A DNA stretch of 64,000 nucleotides from RH-AL1 sp964235705 (GTDB lineage: Bacteria; Pseudomonadota; Alphaproteobacteria; Rhizobiales; Beijerinckiaceae). Made by a program: the position numbers and the translations under genes. Below are positions 44,224-53,522 of this stretch, piece by piece. Within the stretch, counting starts at the first letter, position 1. Each line of letters opens with the position of its first letter. The stretch is from the NCBI GenBank assembly GCA_964235705.1, contig CAXSDP010000011.1, positions 13,153-77,152 of the forward strand. The letters run 5' to 3'. The notes under the pieces are model-generated. The model made no database searches. It was not told where the DNA came from and saw only the letters and a program-made list of their open reading frames with translations.

Positions 44224-44466
44224 GCGCGGTCCTCAATGCCGCGCCGAAGCGCGACGACGCGGGGCGGCGCCACCATATTGCATATTCGGCGACTGCCTAT
44301 CCGGGCCGACGACGTCGCGCCCCGTCCAGCCCCCGCCGCCGGGCGCCCGATCGTCGCAGCCGCGATGGGGTCACGCCCGGCTCGCCCGTGCGGCGATGGA
44401 CGGTTCCAGCCCCCGGGTCTTCGGGGTAAGCTCGGCGCTCCCGCCCGCGCCCGGAGTTCCCCCGCC

Positions 44467-45411
44467 TTGCCGCCCGATTCCCCGCTCGATCGTTCGCACG
44501 CCGCCGGCTTCGCCCTCAACACGCTCGACCGCATGTCGAACCAGCGCGAGGACGAGGGTTTCGTCGCCGACCTGCGCGCCGCCAAGACGTCGCGCGTGCT
44601 CGTCCTGTCCGGCGAGATCCCGGCGCTCAAACTCGACGGCGGGACGCACGACGCAATCTTCACCTTCGCCGAGGCGGAGAGCCTCGGGGACGCCCGCCAC
44701 ACCGTGTTCCTCGGCTGCCACGGCGAGCGCGCGCTGTTCGCCTCCCTGATCGAGGCGGCCTCGCACGACAACGCGCAGGAACGCGGCGACCTGTCCTTCA
44801 TCGACCTTCGCACCATCGCGGTGCAGGGGCTCGTCCCCCCCGACATCGTGGGGGCGCTGGGCCAAGCCAAGAGCCTGCTGTACTGGCACAAGCACAACGG
44901 GTTCTGCTCCAATTGCGGCGAGCCGACGCGGTCCTCGGTCGGCGGGTCGCGGCGCGAGTGCGACGCGTGCAAGCGCCACCACTTCCCCCGCGTGGAGCCG
45001 GTCGTCATCATGCTCGTGACCGACGGCGAGCGCTGCCTGCTCGGCCGGCAGGCGCGTTTCCCGGTTGGCATGTACTCCTGCCTCGCCGGCTTCGCGGAGG
45101 TCGGCGAGACGCTGGAGGACGCGGTGCGACGCGAGGTCATGGAGGAGGCCGGGCTGCGGATCGGGCGCGTGGACTATCACGCGTCGCAACCGTGGCCGTT
45201 CCCGTCCTCGCTGATGCTGGGCTGCATGGCGGAGGCGGTGTCCACCGAGGTCACGATGGACACCAACGAACTGGAGGACGCGCGCTGGTTCACCCGCGAC
45301 GAGGTCAAGCTGATGCTGGCCAAGGCGCATCCCGACGGGTTCACGTGCCCGCCCAAGCTCGCCATCGCCAACCTGCTGATGGGGGCGTGGACGACGCAGG
45401 CGCGGACGTGA
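44467..45411 (+). CDS. nudC: NAD(+) diphosphatase NudC
   Basis: The product has 314 residues if started at the TTG 44467, ten bases after GGAG. This start keeps the conserved GFALNTLDR N-terminal motif; the longer open frame upstream is antisense to the MFS gene. The zinc ribbon is CSNCGE and CDACKR. The Nudix box is GFAEVGETLEDAVRREVMEEAG, and SQPWPFPSSLM is the NudC tail. It hydrolyses NAD(H) to NMN(H) and AMP, and family members remove NAD caps from RNA. Its stop overlaps the GTG start of queC. Confidence 0.88.
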   Translation: MPPDSPLDRSHAAGFALNTLDRMSNQREDEGFVADLRAAKTSRVLVLSGEIPALKLDGGTHDAIFTFAEAESLGDARHTVFLGCHGERALFASLIEAASHDNAQERGDLSFIDLRTIAVQGLVPPDIVGALGQAKSLLYWHKHNGFCSNCGEPTRSSVGGSRRECDACKRHHFPRVEPVVIMLVTDGERCLLGRQARFPVGMYSCLAGFAEVGETLEDAVRREVMEEAGLRIGRVDYHASQPWPFPSSLMLGCMAEAVSTEVTMDTNELEDARWFTRDEVKLMLAKAHPDGFTCPPKLAIANLLMGAWTTQART

Positions 45412-46172
45412 CCGAGCCAGGGGGCGCGCTCGTCCTGTTCTCGGGCGGCCAGGATTCGACGACCTGCCTCGCCTGGGCGCTCGCCCGCCACGGGCGGGTG
45501 GAGACGCTGGGCTTCGACTACGGCCAGCGCCACCGCATCGAGCTGGACCAGCGGCCGGTGCTGCGCGCGGCGCTGCGGGACCGCTTCCCGCAGTGGACGG
45601 ACCGGCTTGGGCCCGACCACACGATCGATCTCGCCGCGCTCGGCGCCATCGCCGACACCGCGATGACCCGCGACATCGCCATTGCCACCGACGCGAAGGG
45701 CCTGCCCAACACCTTCGTCCCCGGTCGCAACCTGCTGTTCCTCACCTTCGCCGCCGCCCTGGCGCACCGGCGCGGGCTGCGGCACATCGTGGGCGGCATG
45801 TGCGAGACGGATTATTCCGGCTACCCCGATTGCCGCGACGACACGATGAAGGCGATGCAGGTCGCCCTCAACCTGGGCATGGAAAGCCGTTTCGTGGTCG
45901 AGACGCCGTTGATGTGGCTCGACAAGGCGGCGACCTGGGGGCTCGCCGCGACGCTGGGCGGCCAAGCCCTCGTCGACCTCGTGGTCGAGCACACCCATAC
46001 CTGCTACCTCGGCGAGCGCGGCACCCGCCACGCCTGGGGCTACGGCTGCGGCACCTGCCCGGCCTGCGTCCTGCGCGCCAGGGGCTGGGCCGATCACGCG
46101 GCGCTCGCGGGGTCGGCGACCGGGCAGGCCTCGGGCGCGACGCCGTCACCGTGGAACCAGGCGTCCCAGTAG
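45408..46172 (+). CDS. queC: 7-cyano-7-deazaguanine synthase
   Basis: The product has 254 residues from a GTG at 45408 that overlaps the nudC stop (GTGA). The PP-loop is LFSGGQDSTTCLAW, near residue 10. GFDYGQRH and the VPGRNLLFL region follow, then the C-terminal zinc site (CYLGER, CGTCPACVLR). It makes preQ0 from carboxydeazaguanine for queuosine-type tRNA modification. The last 79 bp overlap the 3' end of the convergent galactofuranosyltransferase gene, giving an unusual Ser/Pro/Gln-containing tail. Confidence 0.95.
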   Translation: MTEPGGALVLFSGGQDSTTCLAWALARHGRVETLGFDYGQRHRIELDQRPVLRAALRDRFPQWTDRLGPDHTIDLAALGAIADTAMTRDIAIATDAKGLPNTFVPGRNLLFLTFAAALAHRRGLRHIVGGMCETDYSGYPDCRDDTMKAMQVALNLGMESRFVVETPLMWLDKAATWGLAATLGGQALVDLVVEHTHTCYLGERGTRHAWGYGCGTCPACVLRARGWADHAALAGSATGQASGATPSPWNQASQ

Positions 46173-47908
46173 GCCCGCGTGACGTGCCGCCGGACGAAGG
46201 TTTTGTAACTCGCCTGCACGGCGGGGACGCGGAGGGTCAACGCGCGCCGCTTGGCGATCCGCAGCAGCCCGCGCAGCAGCGCCGACCGATCGAGCGTGAA
46301 CACGCCGAGGTCCAACCCGGTCCCGAACACCGCCTTGCCGGCGCCGCCCAGGCCCGTGCGGTGGAACTCCCAAAGGCACGCGGCGTGGCGGACGCCGTCG
46401 TGTTTTGACAGGGCGGGAAGGTGTCCGGCGAACGGCATGGCGGCCCTGAGCCGGTCGCGGCCGCCCCATCGCTGGGGCTTGGACCTCAGGAGGTCGTCGA
46501 GCGTCGGCTCGCCGCGACGGGTCGAGGCCCGCAGGCGCGCGAGCGTCCGCGTGGGCGCCGGCGTCCGCGTGAACGTTTCCGGCCCGCGCATGACGTCGTC
46601 GACGCCTTCCAGGATGGCATCCATGGTGGCGTAGTCGAAGCGGTAGGCGCAGGTCTCGGCCGTCTTCAGGCACAGGGTGAGCGTTCGGCGCGCCGCCTTG
46701 CGCGTGCCGTGCATCAGCGACAGCGCGAGCCAGGCCCGGTACGTCAGGTACTCGGTCGCCGGGCCGAGCTTGCTGCCGAAGCCGTCGCACCAGGTCGCGA
46801 CGCCGTTCAGCGTGACGACGCGGAACGGGTTGGATAGGCTGAAATGGACGTCGTCGCCCCGCACGAAGAAGGGGAACGGCAGCCGCTCCGCCGCCGCCAG
46901 CGGGAAGGCGAAGAACCACCAGCCCCCGTAGTTCACCTCCCCGTCGCGCTCGTTGTCGCAGAGCGCGTCCAGCGTCGCGAGGTCGCGCCCGTGCTTGTTG
47001 GAGACCCAGCATTCCCTCGTCCGCCCGGAGCGCTCCAGCATGGCGCCCTTCTCGTGCTGGACGCACGGCCGGTCGGCGAGCAGCATCGCGCCGGCCAGCG
47101 CCACGTTGGCGTCGGTGACGTAGGCCAGGAAGGCGAGCGTCCGGCGCACGCTCTCGGGCTCGCAACTCGCGTCGTCGTCCATGAACAGGACGTGGGTGAA
47201 ACGCCCGGCGTCGCCCGCCTCCAGCAAGCCCCGGGTGAAGCCGCCCGCGCCGCCCAGGTTCGGGCTGCGGATGATCGTGAGGTCCGGCGACCGCGTGGGT
47301 TCGAGCGTCCCCTCGTTGTCGATGACGTAGAGCGCGACCGATCCCAGCGGACCCTCGCCGCAGACGTGGGCGGTGAAGGCGGCCACCGCCTCGCGGACCA
47401 GGCGCTCGCGGCCGAACGTCGTGATCACCGCGGCCAGGCTGACCGCGCGGCGCGGCGGCCCATGGGTGACCCACGCCGCCGCCGCGAGGTAGGCGTCCGA
47501 CGCGCCGCCATGCAGGTGGACGCCGAGCAGCTCGCCGCCCAGCGCGGACAGGGAGGGCACCGGGATGTCGGTCGGACGAGCGTCCAGCGTCACCTCCGCC
47601 CGCGCGACCTCCCAGGCGGTGCCTCCGGGCGTGTACAGGGCCACCGTGATCGTGAGCGTCCCGGTGCCGGACACGCGCAGCGCGACGTCGGTCAGGCCGG
47701 TCTCGTCGCGCCACTTGCGGTGGCTGAAGGCGTTGAAGAAGGTGCAAAGGTCGACCGCGCCGCCGGCGGGGACGGGGAGTCCCGCCCCCTTGTCGAGGCG
47801 GACGCCGCCCGCCTCCGTCCGGACGTAGAGGCCGAGCTTGTGGGCGCGCGCCTCGTCGGCGAAGACGAAGGACTGTAGGACGTGGGCGTCGCCGTCGATG
47901 GCGGTCAC
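46094..47908 (-). CDS. GlfT2-like galactofuranosyltransferase
   Basis: The product has 604 residues from a GTG at 47908 that overlaps the preceding stop. An N-terminal beta-sandwich (about 1-150: DLCTFFNAFSHRKW, VALRVSGTGTLTITVAL) precedes a GT-A domain. The GT-A domain has ITTFGRE, FMDDDAS (the DDD metal site, near 244), NYGGWWFF (Trp pair near 328) and FVRGDDVHFS. The C-terminal part is helical. This order of domains and motifs matches mycobacterial GlfT2, which polymerises galactofuranose from UDP-Galf. A UDP-galactopyranose mutase gene in the same operon supplies that donor. The acceptor is unknown. Confidence 0.82.
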   Translation of the reverse strand: MTAIDGDAHVLQSFVFADEARAHKLGLYVRTEAGGVRLDKGAGLPVPAGGAVDLCTFFNAFSHRKWRDETGLTDVALRVSGTGTLTITVALYTPGGTAWEVARAEVTLDARPTDIPVPSLSALGGELLGVHLHGGASDAYLAAAAWVTHGPPRRAVSLAAVITTFGRERLVREAVAAFTAHVCGEGPLGSVALYVIDNEGTLEPTRSPDLTIIRSPNLGGAGGFTRGLLEAGDAGRFTHVLFMDDDASCEPESVRRTLAFLAYVTDANVALAGAMLLADRPCVQHEKGAMLERSGRTRECWVSNKHGRDLATLDALCDNERDGEVNYGGWWFFAFPLAAAERLPFPFFVRGDDVHFSLSNPFRVVTLNGVATWCDGFGSKLGPATEYLTYRAWLALSLMHGTRKAARRTLTLCLKTAETCAYRFDYATMDAILEGVDDVMRGPETFTRTPAPTRTLARLRASTRRGEPTLDDLLRSKPQRWGGRDRLRAAMPFAGHLPALSKHDGVRHAACLWEFHRTGLGGAGKAVFGTGLDLGVFTLDRSALLRGLLRIAKRRALTLRVPAVQASYKTFVRRHVTRAYWDAWFHGDGVAPEACPVADPASAA

Positions 47909-49464
47909 GGCCGGCTCGCGACGGAGGGCCGGGGCAACCACGGCAGCACGTGCGACAGCGCGGCCGACAGCATCAGCATCCGCGCCTCGCTGTACATGGT
48001 CGCCGCCACGCCGATGCTTCCCAGCAGGCCGAGGTGGGCGCGCCGGCGCGCGAGCTGGCGCAGGGCCCGCCGCCTGTACTCCTCCCGGATGGCGGGCTCG
48101 ATCCGCTCCAGCGCCCAAACATGGCAGTTCAGCTCGACGCGGAGCAGCTGCCTCTCCGAACGGCGGCACGCGATCGCCGCCAGCTTCGCGTCCAGCCAGT
48201 CGAACACATCGAAGAAGGCGAACAGCCGCCGATCCCGCGCCGCGATGTCCTGGCCGACGCGGCCCTGACGGTAGTTGTAGCCCACCTCGGCCAGGAGCAC
48301 GACGCGCGCCGCGCGCGCGAAGGTCTCGAACTGGAACGCGGTGTCGTCGAAGCTGCGGATGTGGACGGGGAACGCGATCCTGTGGCGGTTGAGGAACTCC
48401 CGCCGGTAGAGCCGGCGCCAGATGGTGGGCCGGGTGGCCGCCAGCTCGATCGCGCGGGTGACGACGCGCCGCTCGTTCCGCGACAGCCGCAGGGCGTCCT
48501 CGGCGATGGGCGTGACCATCGAGCCGTCGGCGTAAACCTCCCGGTAGCCGCATTGCGCGATCTCGCCGTCGTGGAGCGACGCCGCGCGGAACAGCGTCTC
48601 GAACATGGTGGGTTCCACCCAGTCGTCGCCGTCGACGAAGCCGACGAACTCGCCCCTCGCCTCCTTCAGGCCGGTCGAGCGCGCGGCGGCGCACCCGCCG
48701 TTCGCCTGGCGGATCAGGCGCAGGCGATGGGGGAAGCGCGTCGCGAAACCGGTGGCGATCGCGGCGGTGGCGTCGCGCGACCCGTCGTCCACCACCAGGA
48801 TCTCCAACGCCTCGATCGTTTGCCCGACGAGCGAATGGAGGCATTGTTCGAGCTGCCCGGCGACATCGTAGGCCGGGACCACGAGCGAAACCTCGACGGG
48901 GGTCGTCACCTTCGCGCCCTCGATGGGGCGGCCGCCGTCGGCGAGGTCGCGGAAGCGGAACCGGCGCGCCACGCGGCGCGCGCGGCGGTAAAGCGTCAGC
49001 GGGTCGATGGCGGTGCCGCGGAACGTGCCGCACAGGAACGCGAGGTCGGCCCCTTCCAGTCGCACCAAGGCGTCGGGAACGTGGTCCGCGTCGACCCGGA
49101 CGAGCGACGCCCCGGGAAGGACGCGCTCGATCGCCGGCCCGTCGGCGGGGTCGAGGCAGACGACCGCGCCGTAGCGGGCGAGCGAGCGGCCGACGGCCGC
49201 CCGGCGAGCGGGGTCGGCCTCGACGATGACGATCCTCGCCGCGCCCAGCCGGGCTTGCGCGAGGTGCGCCTCGATGCCGGATCGGGCCCCGAAGTACACC
49301 AGCGTCGGCACGGTCCCGGGCTCCGGCGACCATGACGCGTCCAAGTCGCCTTCGTCCAAGTCGCCCTCGACCAAGCGCCGGACGTCCTCGGTGAAGGCAT
49401 CGTCCTTCAACCCCGGCGCGATCCGAGCCGACGCCATGCCGATCGATGGTGACGATGACAGCAC
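47905..49464 (-). CDS. GT2-family glycosyltransferase with Rossmann-like N-terminal domain
   Basis: The product has 519 residues from a GTG at 49464 with GGAGG six bases upstream; ATG at 49437 is the alternative. Residues about 50-165 look like an incomplete SAM-methyltransferase/FkbM-type Rossmann region (LVYFGARSGIEAHLAQARLGA, IVIVEADPA). The GT-A domain follows: VSLVVPAYDVAGQLEQCLHS, EILVVDDGSRD, and the DXD motif FVDGDDWVEP. The C-terminal part is helical with many aromatic residues. It probably adds a sugar to a surface glycan. It sits between the mutase and the GlfT2-like gene, with 4 bp overlap to the latter. Confidence 0.82.
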   Translation of the reverse strand: MLSSSPSIGMASARIAPGLKDDAFTEDVRRLVEGDLDEGDLDASWSPEPGTVPTLVYFGARSGIEAHLAQARLGAARIVIVEADPARRAAVGRSLARYGAVVCLDPADGPAIERVLPGASLVRVDADHVPDALVRLEGADLAFLCGTFRGTAIDPLTLYRRARRVARRFRFRDLADGGRPIEGAKVTTPVEVSLVVPAYDVAGQLEQCLHSLVGQTIEALEILVVDDGSRDATAAIATGFATRFPHRLRLIRQANGGCAAARSTGLKEARGEFVGFVDGDDWVEPTMFETLFRAASLHDGEIAQCGYREVYADGSMVTPIAEDALRLSRNERRVVTRAIELAATRPTIWRRLYRREFLNRHRIAFPVHIRSFDDTAFQFETFARAARVVLLAEVGYNYRQGRVGQDIAARDRRLFAFFDVFDWLDAKLAAIACRRSERQLLRVELNCHVWALERIEPAIREEYRRRALRQLARRRAHLGLLGSIGVAATMYSEARMLMLSAALSHVLPWLPRPSVASRP

Positions 49465-49553
49465 GACCGGCCTCCGGGACGCTCCTTGACGACGTTCGGT
49501 GGGAAACCCGGCCGGGGCCCGGACACCGTTTCGACGCCCTTCGACGTCGCGGA

Positions 49554-50729
49554 CTAGGCGGCCACCAGGGCCCTGGCCCGCAGCCAGGCTTCCGCCCCCA
49601 TCAGGGACTGGTTGATGACCTGATCCATGTCAAGGTACCGATAGGTCCCGCACCGCCCGATGAACGTGACGTTCTGCTGTTTGGCGGCGATGGCGACGTA
49701 GGCGGCGTAAAGGCGATCGTTGTGCTTGTCGGCGGTCTTCACGGGGTAGAACCGCTCCATGTCGTTCTGGCGGTAGTCGCACGGCTCCTCGCGCGTGAAG
49801 AGGCGCGCCCCCGTGTCGTGGACCAAGTGGCCGGGCAGGAGGTGCCAGGCCGTTTCACGGGTGTAGATGCCGTCGTCGGTGAAGTTCAGCACGCTGCATC
49901 GATCAGCGAGCCCGGACCAAGGCTCCCCGACCTCCGCGGCCTCGACGCGGCGCTCATGGAACCGGATGGACCGGTAAGGTAGCTCCCCCTCGCTGAAACC
50001 GAAGTACTCGTCGATCGGCATGGAAAGGAACGTGTGCAGAGCGGTCCGCGTCATCGCGTGGTCGAAGGGCGTGTCCAGCGATACGGTGATCAAGGGATGG
50101 TCGAGGATGCGGTCGATCAGCTGGGTGTAGCCGCCCTTGGGCAGGATCTGTCGCTCGCTCGTGGGGAAGTAGGTGTCCTCCCGGTCGAAGCGGAGCGGAA
50201 GTCGCTTGACGACCGAGGCGTCCATCTCCTCCAGGTCGAGGTTCCACATCTTCTTCGTGTAGGTTCGGAAGAACAGGTCGGTGAGGACCGTCCCGATGCG
50301 CGACTCCAGGTGCTCGGCGGCGTTGCGCGGGTTCTCGTGGGGCACCGCGATCCGAGCCAAGTGGGCCTGCACGGCCGCGGCGTCGCCGAAGTGCGTGCCG
50401 AACACCTCGTTGACGGTATCGAGGTTGATGGGCATGGGCGCGGTCTTGGCGCCGGGGAGCAGCGCCCGCACCCGGTGCTTGTAGGGTATCCAGTCGGCGA
50501 AACGGCCCACCCACTCCAGGACGCGCTGGTTGGCGGTGTGGAAGAGGTGCGGCCCGTACCTGTGCACCATCACGCCATCGGGCCCGACCTCGTCGTAGGC
50601 GTTGCCGGCGATGTGGGGCCGCTTGTCGATCACGAGGACGCGATGACCGGCCTCGGCGAGCACGCGGGCGTGGACCGCGCCGGAGAACCCGGCACCGACG
50701 ACCAGCGTTTGAGCGACGCGAAAACTCAT
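49554..50729 (-). CDS. glf: UDP-galactopyranose mutase
   Basis: The product has 391 residues. The FAD-binding GAGFSGAVHARVLAEAGHRV and KRPHIAGNAYDE open the protein. YTKKMWNLDLEEMDASVVKRLP, YFPTSERQILPKGGYTQLI and the C-terminal RCGTYRYLDMDQVI complete the UGM pattern. It converts UDP-galactopyranose to UDP-galactofuranose in the cytoplasm. It is the first gene of the operon with the GT2 enzyme and the GlfT2-like enzyme, after an AT-richer upstream region. Confidence 0.96.
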   Translation of the reverse strand: MSFRVAQTLVVGAGFSGAVHARVLAEAGHRVLVIDKRPHIAGNAYDEVGPDGVMVHRYGPHLFHTANQRVLEWVGRFADWIPYKHRVRALLPGAKTAPMPINLDTVNEVFGTHFGDAAAVQAHLARIAVPHENPRNAAEHLESRIGTVLTDLFFRTYTKKMWNLDLEEMDASVVKRLPLRFDREDTYFPTSERQILPKGGYTQLIDRILDHPLITVSLDTPFDHAMTRTALHTFLSMPIDEYFGFSEGELPYRSIRFHERRVEAAEVGEPWSGLADRCSVLNFTDDGIYTRETAWHLLPGHLVHDTGARLFTREEPCDYRQNDMERFYPVKTADKHNDRLYAAYVAIAAKQQNVTFIGRCGTYRYLDMDQVINQSLMGAEAWLRARALVAA

Positions 50730-51067
50730 TCAAACCCCGATCAGAAATCTGAGCAAAGATAGATTGAGACGCCGGACTTTACGCCTAACAAATGATGACG
50801 CGTCCCAGCTTCCCGGCGAGGGTGTTTTCCATGTGACAGTGCGTCGAAACGGATAAACGGGCCTGTGCGGGAAAAATCCCACGGAAGACGTCGGCGACGC
50901 GACGTTCAGCGGCGCGATCCCGTGTTTCGGGGATGGAGCCGTGAGAATACGGCGTGGTACGAGAGCAAGGTCCGACCGGATGCTTGCACGGACGCGTGCC
51001 GGGATCGCTTCCGCGATCGCCATCGCGGCGACCACCGGCGCGTCGCCATCGCTGGAAGGCCGACCCG
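50730..51067. other. Divergent intergenic region between glf and DUF1810 gene
   Basis: No gene is supported in these 338 bp. The part next to glf (50741-50800) is AT-richer than its surroundings, consistent with a promoter, but I cannot assign -35/-10 boxes. No palindrome or terminator was found. Confidence 0.45.
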
Positions 51068-51511
51068 ATGCCACCTGACCCCTTCGATCTCGCCCGCTTC
51101 GTGAACGCGCAGGAGCCGGTGTTCGCCGCCGTCCTCGCCGAGTTGCGCGCCGGCCGGAAACGGACCCATTGGATGTGGTTCGTCTTCCCGCAGCTACGCG
51201 GACTCGGCGCGTCGCCGATGGCGGTGGCCTACGGCATCGGGTCGCTCGCGGAGGCGATCGCCTTCCTCGCCCATCCGGTCCTCGGCGAACGGCTGGTGCT
51301 GTGCACCCAGACGGTGCTCGGCATCGCGGACCAATCCCTTCACGCGATCTTCGGTGCGCCGGACGATGCCAAGTTCCGCTCGTCGATGAGCCTCTTCGCG
51401 CATGCCGTCGAGGTACGCGGGACCACGCGCGAGGCCGTGTTCAAGCTCGCCTTGGATCGTTTCTGCGCGGGCGCGCGCGACGAACGCACCATGGAACTGC
51501 TGGAGCCGTGA
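51068..51511 (+). CDS. DUF1810-family protein
   Basis: The product has 147 residues from the ATG at 51068. The segments DPFDLARFVNAQEPVF, THWMWFVFPQL, ASPMAVAYGI and DDAKFRSSMSLFA are the DUF1810 pattern. It is cytoplasmic. The fold is helical and its activity unknown. Upstream in-frame codons add an Arg-rich stretch with no family match. It precedes the carotenoid oxygenase gene by 185 bp on the same strand. Confidence 0.88.
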   Translation: MPPDPFDLARFVNAQEPVFAAVLAELRAGRKRTHWMWFVFPQLRGLGASPMAVAYGIGSLAEAIAFLAHPVLGERLVLCTQTVLGIADQSLHAIFGAPDDAKFRSSMSLFAHAVEVRGTTREAVFKLALDRFCAGARDERTMELLEP

Positions 51512-51696
51512 CGCGCGTGGCTGGCCGCCGCGTGACCGAAGATGCCACAGGGTTCGCGCGGGCATCCATGAGCCGGCGTGCGCGTTGCCGAGCCGTCGGC
51601 CACCGACATGTCCGAAGACCGCCGCGCCTGTCTGGGGATCGATGCGCCGCAGGTGGCCCGGCCGGGCAGGTTCACCGCGAACAACGAGGGACTGAC

Positions 51697-53142
51697 ATGG
51701 CGAGCGCCGTCGAGACCGTCATCCGGTCCACCATCAGCAAGGGCGTCGACCTGATCGCCACTTACAACCGCAGGCGGCTGGCGGGGACGGGCGAGCCGCA
51801 CCCGTTCCTGTCCGGCCTGCACGAACCCATGCGGGAGGAGAAGACGCTGACGGCGTTGGCCGTGACCGGCACCATCCCGGCCGCCCTCGACGGGCGTTAC
51901 CTGCGCATCGGGTCCAACCCGATCGCCGCCGAACCGGCCGGCTACCACTGGTTCGTCGGCGACGGCATGGTGCACGGCCTCGCCATCAAGGATGGCCGGG
52001 CGCTGTGGTACCGCAACCGCTGGATCCGCTCGACGGCCGTCGGCGAGGCGCTGGGCGAGGCGCCCGCCCCCGGTCCCCGCCACGGCCCCGACACCGTCAA
52101 CACGAACGTCGTCGACATAGCCGGACGGACTTGGGCGCTGATCGAGGCGGGCAGCTACCCGGTGGAGCTGTCGGACACGCTGGAGGACCAGCGCTACAAC
52201 CCCTTCGACGACACGTTGCGCGGTTCGTTCACCGCCCATCCGCACCGCGATCCCCTCACCGGCGAGTACCACGCGATCGCCTACGAGGCGATCGATCCCG
52301 CAACCGTGCGCCACGTCGTCCTCGACGCCAACGGGGCCGTCGTCCGCGAGGAGCCGATCGCGGTGCGGCACGGCCCTTTCATCCACGATTGCGCGTTCAC
52401 GGCGCGCTTCGCGATCATCCTGGACTTACCGGTCACCTTCTCGATGAAGACGCTGATGGACGGCCATCGTTTCCCCTACCGCTGGAACCCGGCCCACCGC
52501 GCGCGCGTGGGGCTCCTGCCACGGCACGGCGGCAACGCCGACGTGATCTGGTGCGACGTCGAGCCCTGCTACGTGTTCCACGCCTTCAACGCGTACGACA
52601 CCGCCGATGGTGAGGTGATCCTGGACGTGATCGCCTACGAGACGATGTTCGCCGGCAGCTACAAGGGTCCGGACATCACCGGCCGATTCGAGCGCTGGAC
52701 GATCGACCCACGCGCGGGGACGGTGGCGCGCGGGATCGTCGACGCGTCCCCGCAGGAGTTCCCGCGCATCGACGAGCGACGCCTCGGCCTGCCCTATCGC
52801 TACGCCTACGCGGTCGGCCTGCCGGCGGAGGTCAACGCCCAACTGATCGGCGCGACGCGGCTGGTGGCGAACGACCTCGAGATGGGCACGCGCCAGGTGC
52901 ACGAGTTCGGCCCGGGGCGCCATGTCGGCGAGTTCGTGTTCGTGCCGGCCTCGCCGGAGGCTGCGGAGAACGAGGGTTGGCTCGTCGGCCTCGTCATCGA
53001 CGCGGGCGGCGAGACGACCGACCTCGTCATCCTCGACGCTCAGGATTTCGCCGGCCCGCCGGTCGCCAGCGTCCGCATCCCGCACAGGGTTCCGCCGGGC
53101 TTCCACGGCAACTGGCTGCCGCACGGCGCGCGGGACGGTTGA
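51697..53142 (+). CDS. Carotenoid-cleavage-dioxygenase-family protein
   Basis: The product has 481 residues from the ATG at 51697. The seven-bladed propeller family is marked by four iron-binding His: TAHPHRDP, FIHDCAFT, YVFHAFNAY and PGFHGNWLP. YHWFVGDGMVHGL and NTNVVDIAGR are also typical. The iron(II) enzyme oxidatively cleaves a carotenoid or related alkene. No carotenoid biosynthesis genes are in the window. Substrate and cleavage site cannot be predicted. Confidence 0.9.
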   Translation: MASAVETVIRSTISKGVDLIATYNRRRLAGTGEPHPFLSGLHEPMREEKTLTALAVTGTIPAALDGRYLRIGSNPIAAEPAGYHWFVGDGMVHGLAIKDGRALWYRNRWIRSTAVGEALGEAPAPGPRHGPDTVNTNVVDIAGRTWALIEAGSYPVELSDTLEDQRYNPFDDTLRGSFTAHPHRDPLTGEYHAIAYEAIDPATVRHVVLDANGAVVREEPIAVRHGPFIHDCAFTARFAIILDLPVTFSMKTLMDGHRFPYRWNPAHRARVGLLPRHGGNADVIWCDVEPCYVFHAFNAYDTADGEVILDVIAYETMFAGSYKGPDITGRFERWTIDPRAGTVARGIVDASPQEFPRIDERRLGLPYRYAYAVGLPAEVNAQLIGATRLVANDLEMGTRQVHEFGPGRHVGEFVFVPASPEAAENEGWLVGLVIDAGGETTDLVILDAQDFAGPPVASVRIPHRVPPGFHGNWLPHGARDG

Positions 53143-53151
53143 TCGCCAGCG

Positions 53152-53511
53152 CTACCTCTTGGCGGCGGCCTGATCGGACGCGTCGTCCCCCAGGCATTTG
53201 GCCAGCGTCACGTAGGGGAGGCGCACGCTCTTGCGGCTGAGCTTGAGGCAGCCGGCCGCCTTGGCGTCCGGAACCTTCTCCCACGTCCGCAGGATCGCCG
53301 CGCGCGCCTCGGACTCGGCCACGACGCATTCGCTCATCGCGTCGACGTTCTTCTTGTGGGCGGCCTCGCACCGCGCGTTGATGTCGAGCAACGGCGGCAT
53401 GGTCGTCGCGGCGTGCGCCCCCGGGAGGACGTGACCCGAGGCGGGGCAGAACACGGCGAGGCAGAACACGGCGAGGCGTGCGGCGGCGAGGGTCGGGGGA
53501 AGCGTCTTCAA
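53152..53511 (-). CDS. Secreted cysteine-containing hypothetical protein
   Basis: The product has 119 residues from the TTG at 53511, 12 bp after the cytochrome c stop. The N-terminus is a hydrophobic leader holding an in-frame 15-bp duplication (LAVFCLAVFC). The mature helical domain has paired Cys (ARCEAAH, SECVVAESEAR, GCLKLSRK, KCLGDD) that could form disulfides, and ends in a lysine/alanine-rich tail. No family is recognised. It is likely co-transcribed with the cytochrome. Confidence 0.6.
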   Translation of the reverse strand: MKTLPPTLAAARLAVFCLAVFCPASGHVLPGAHAATTMPPLLDINARCEAAHKKNVDAMSECVVAESEARAAILRTWEKVPDAKAAGCLKLSRKSVRLPYVTLAKCLGDDASDQAAAKR

Positions 53512-53522
53512 GGCGCCGACCC

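Noticed and set aside
43438..44466. Upstream extension of nudC to a 657-codon protein
   Set aside because: The extra part is antisense to the MFS gene and compositionally junk; conserved NudC sequence starts near 44467.
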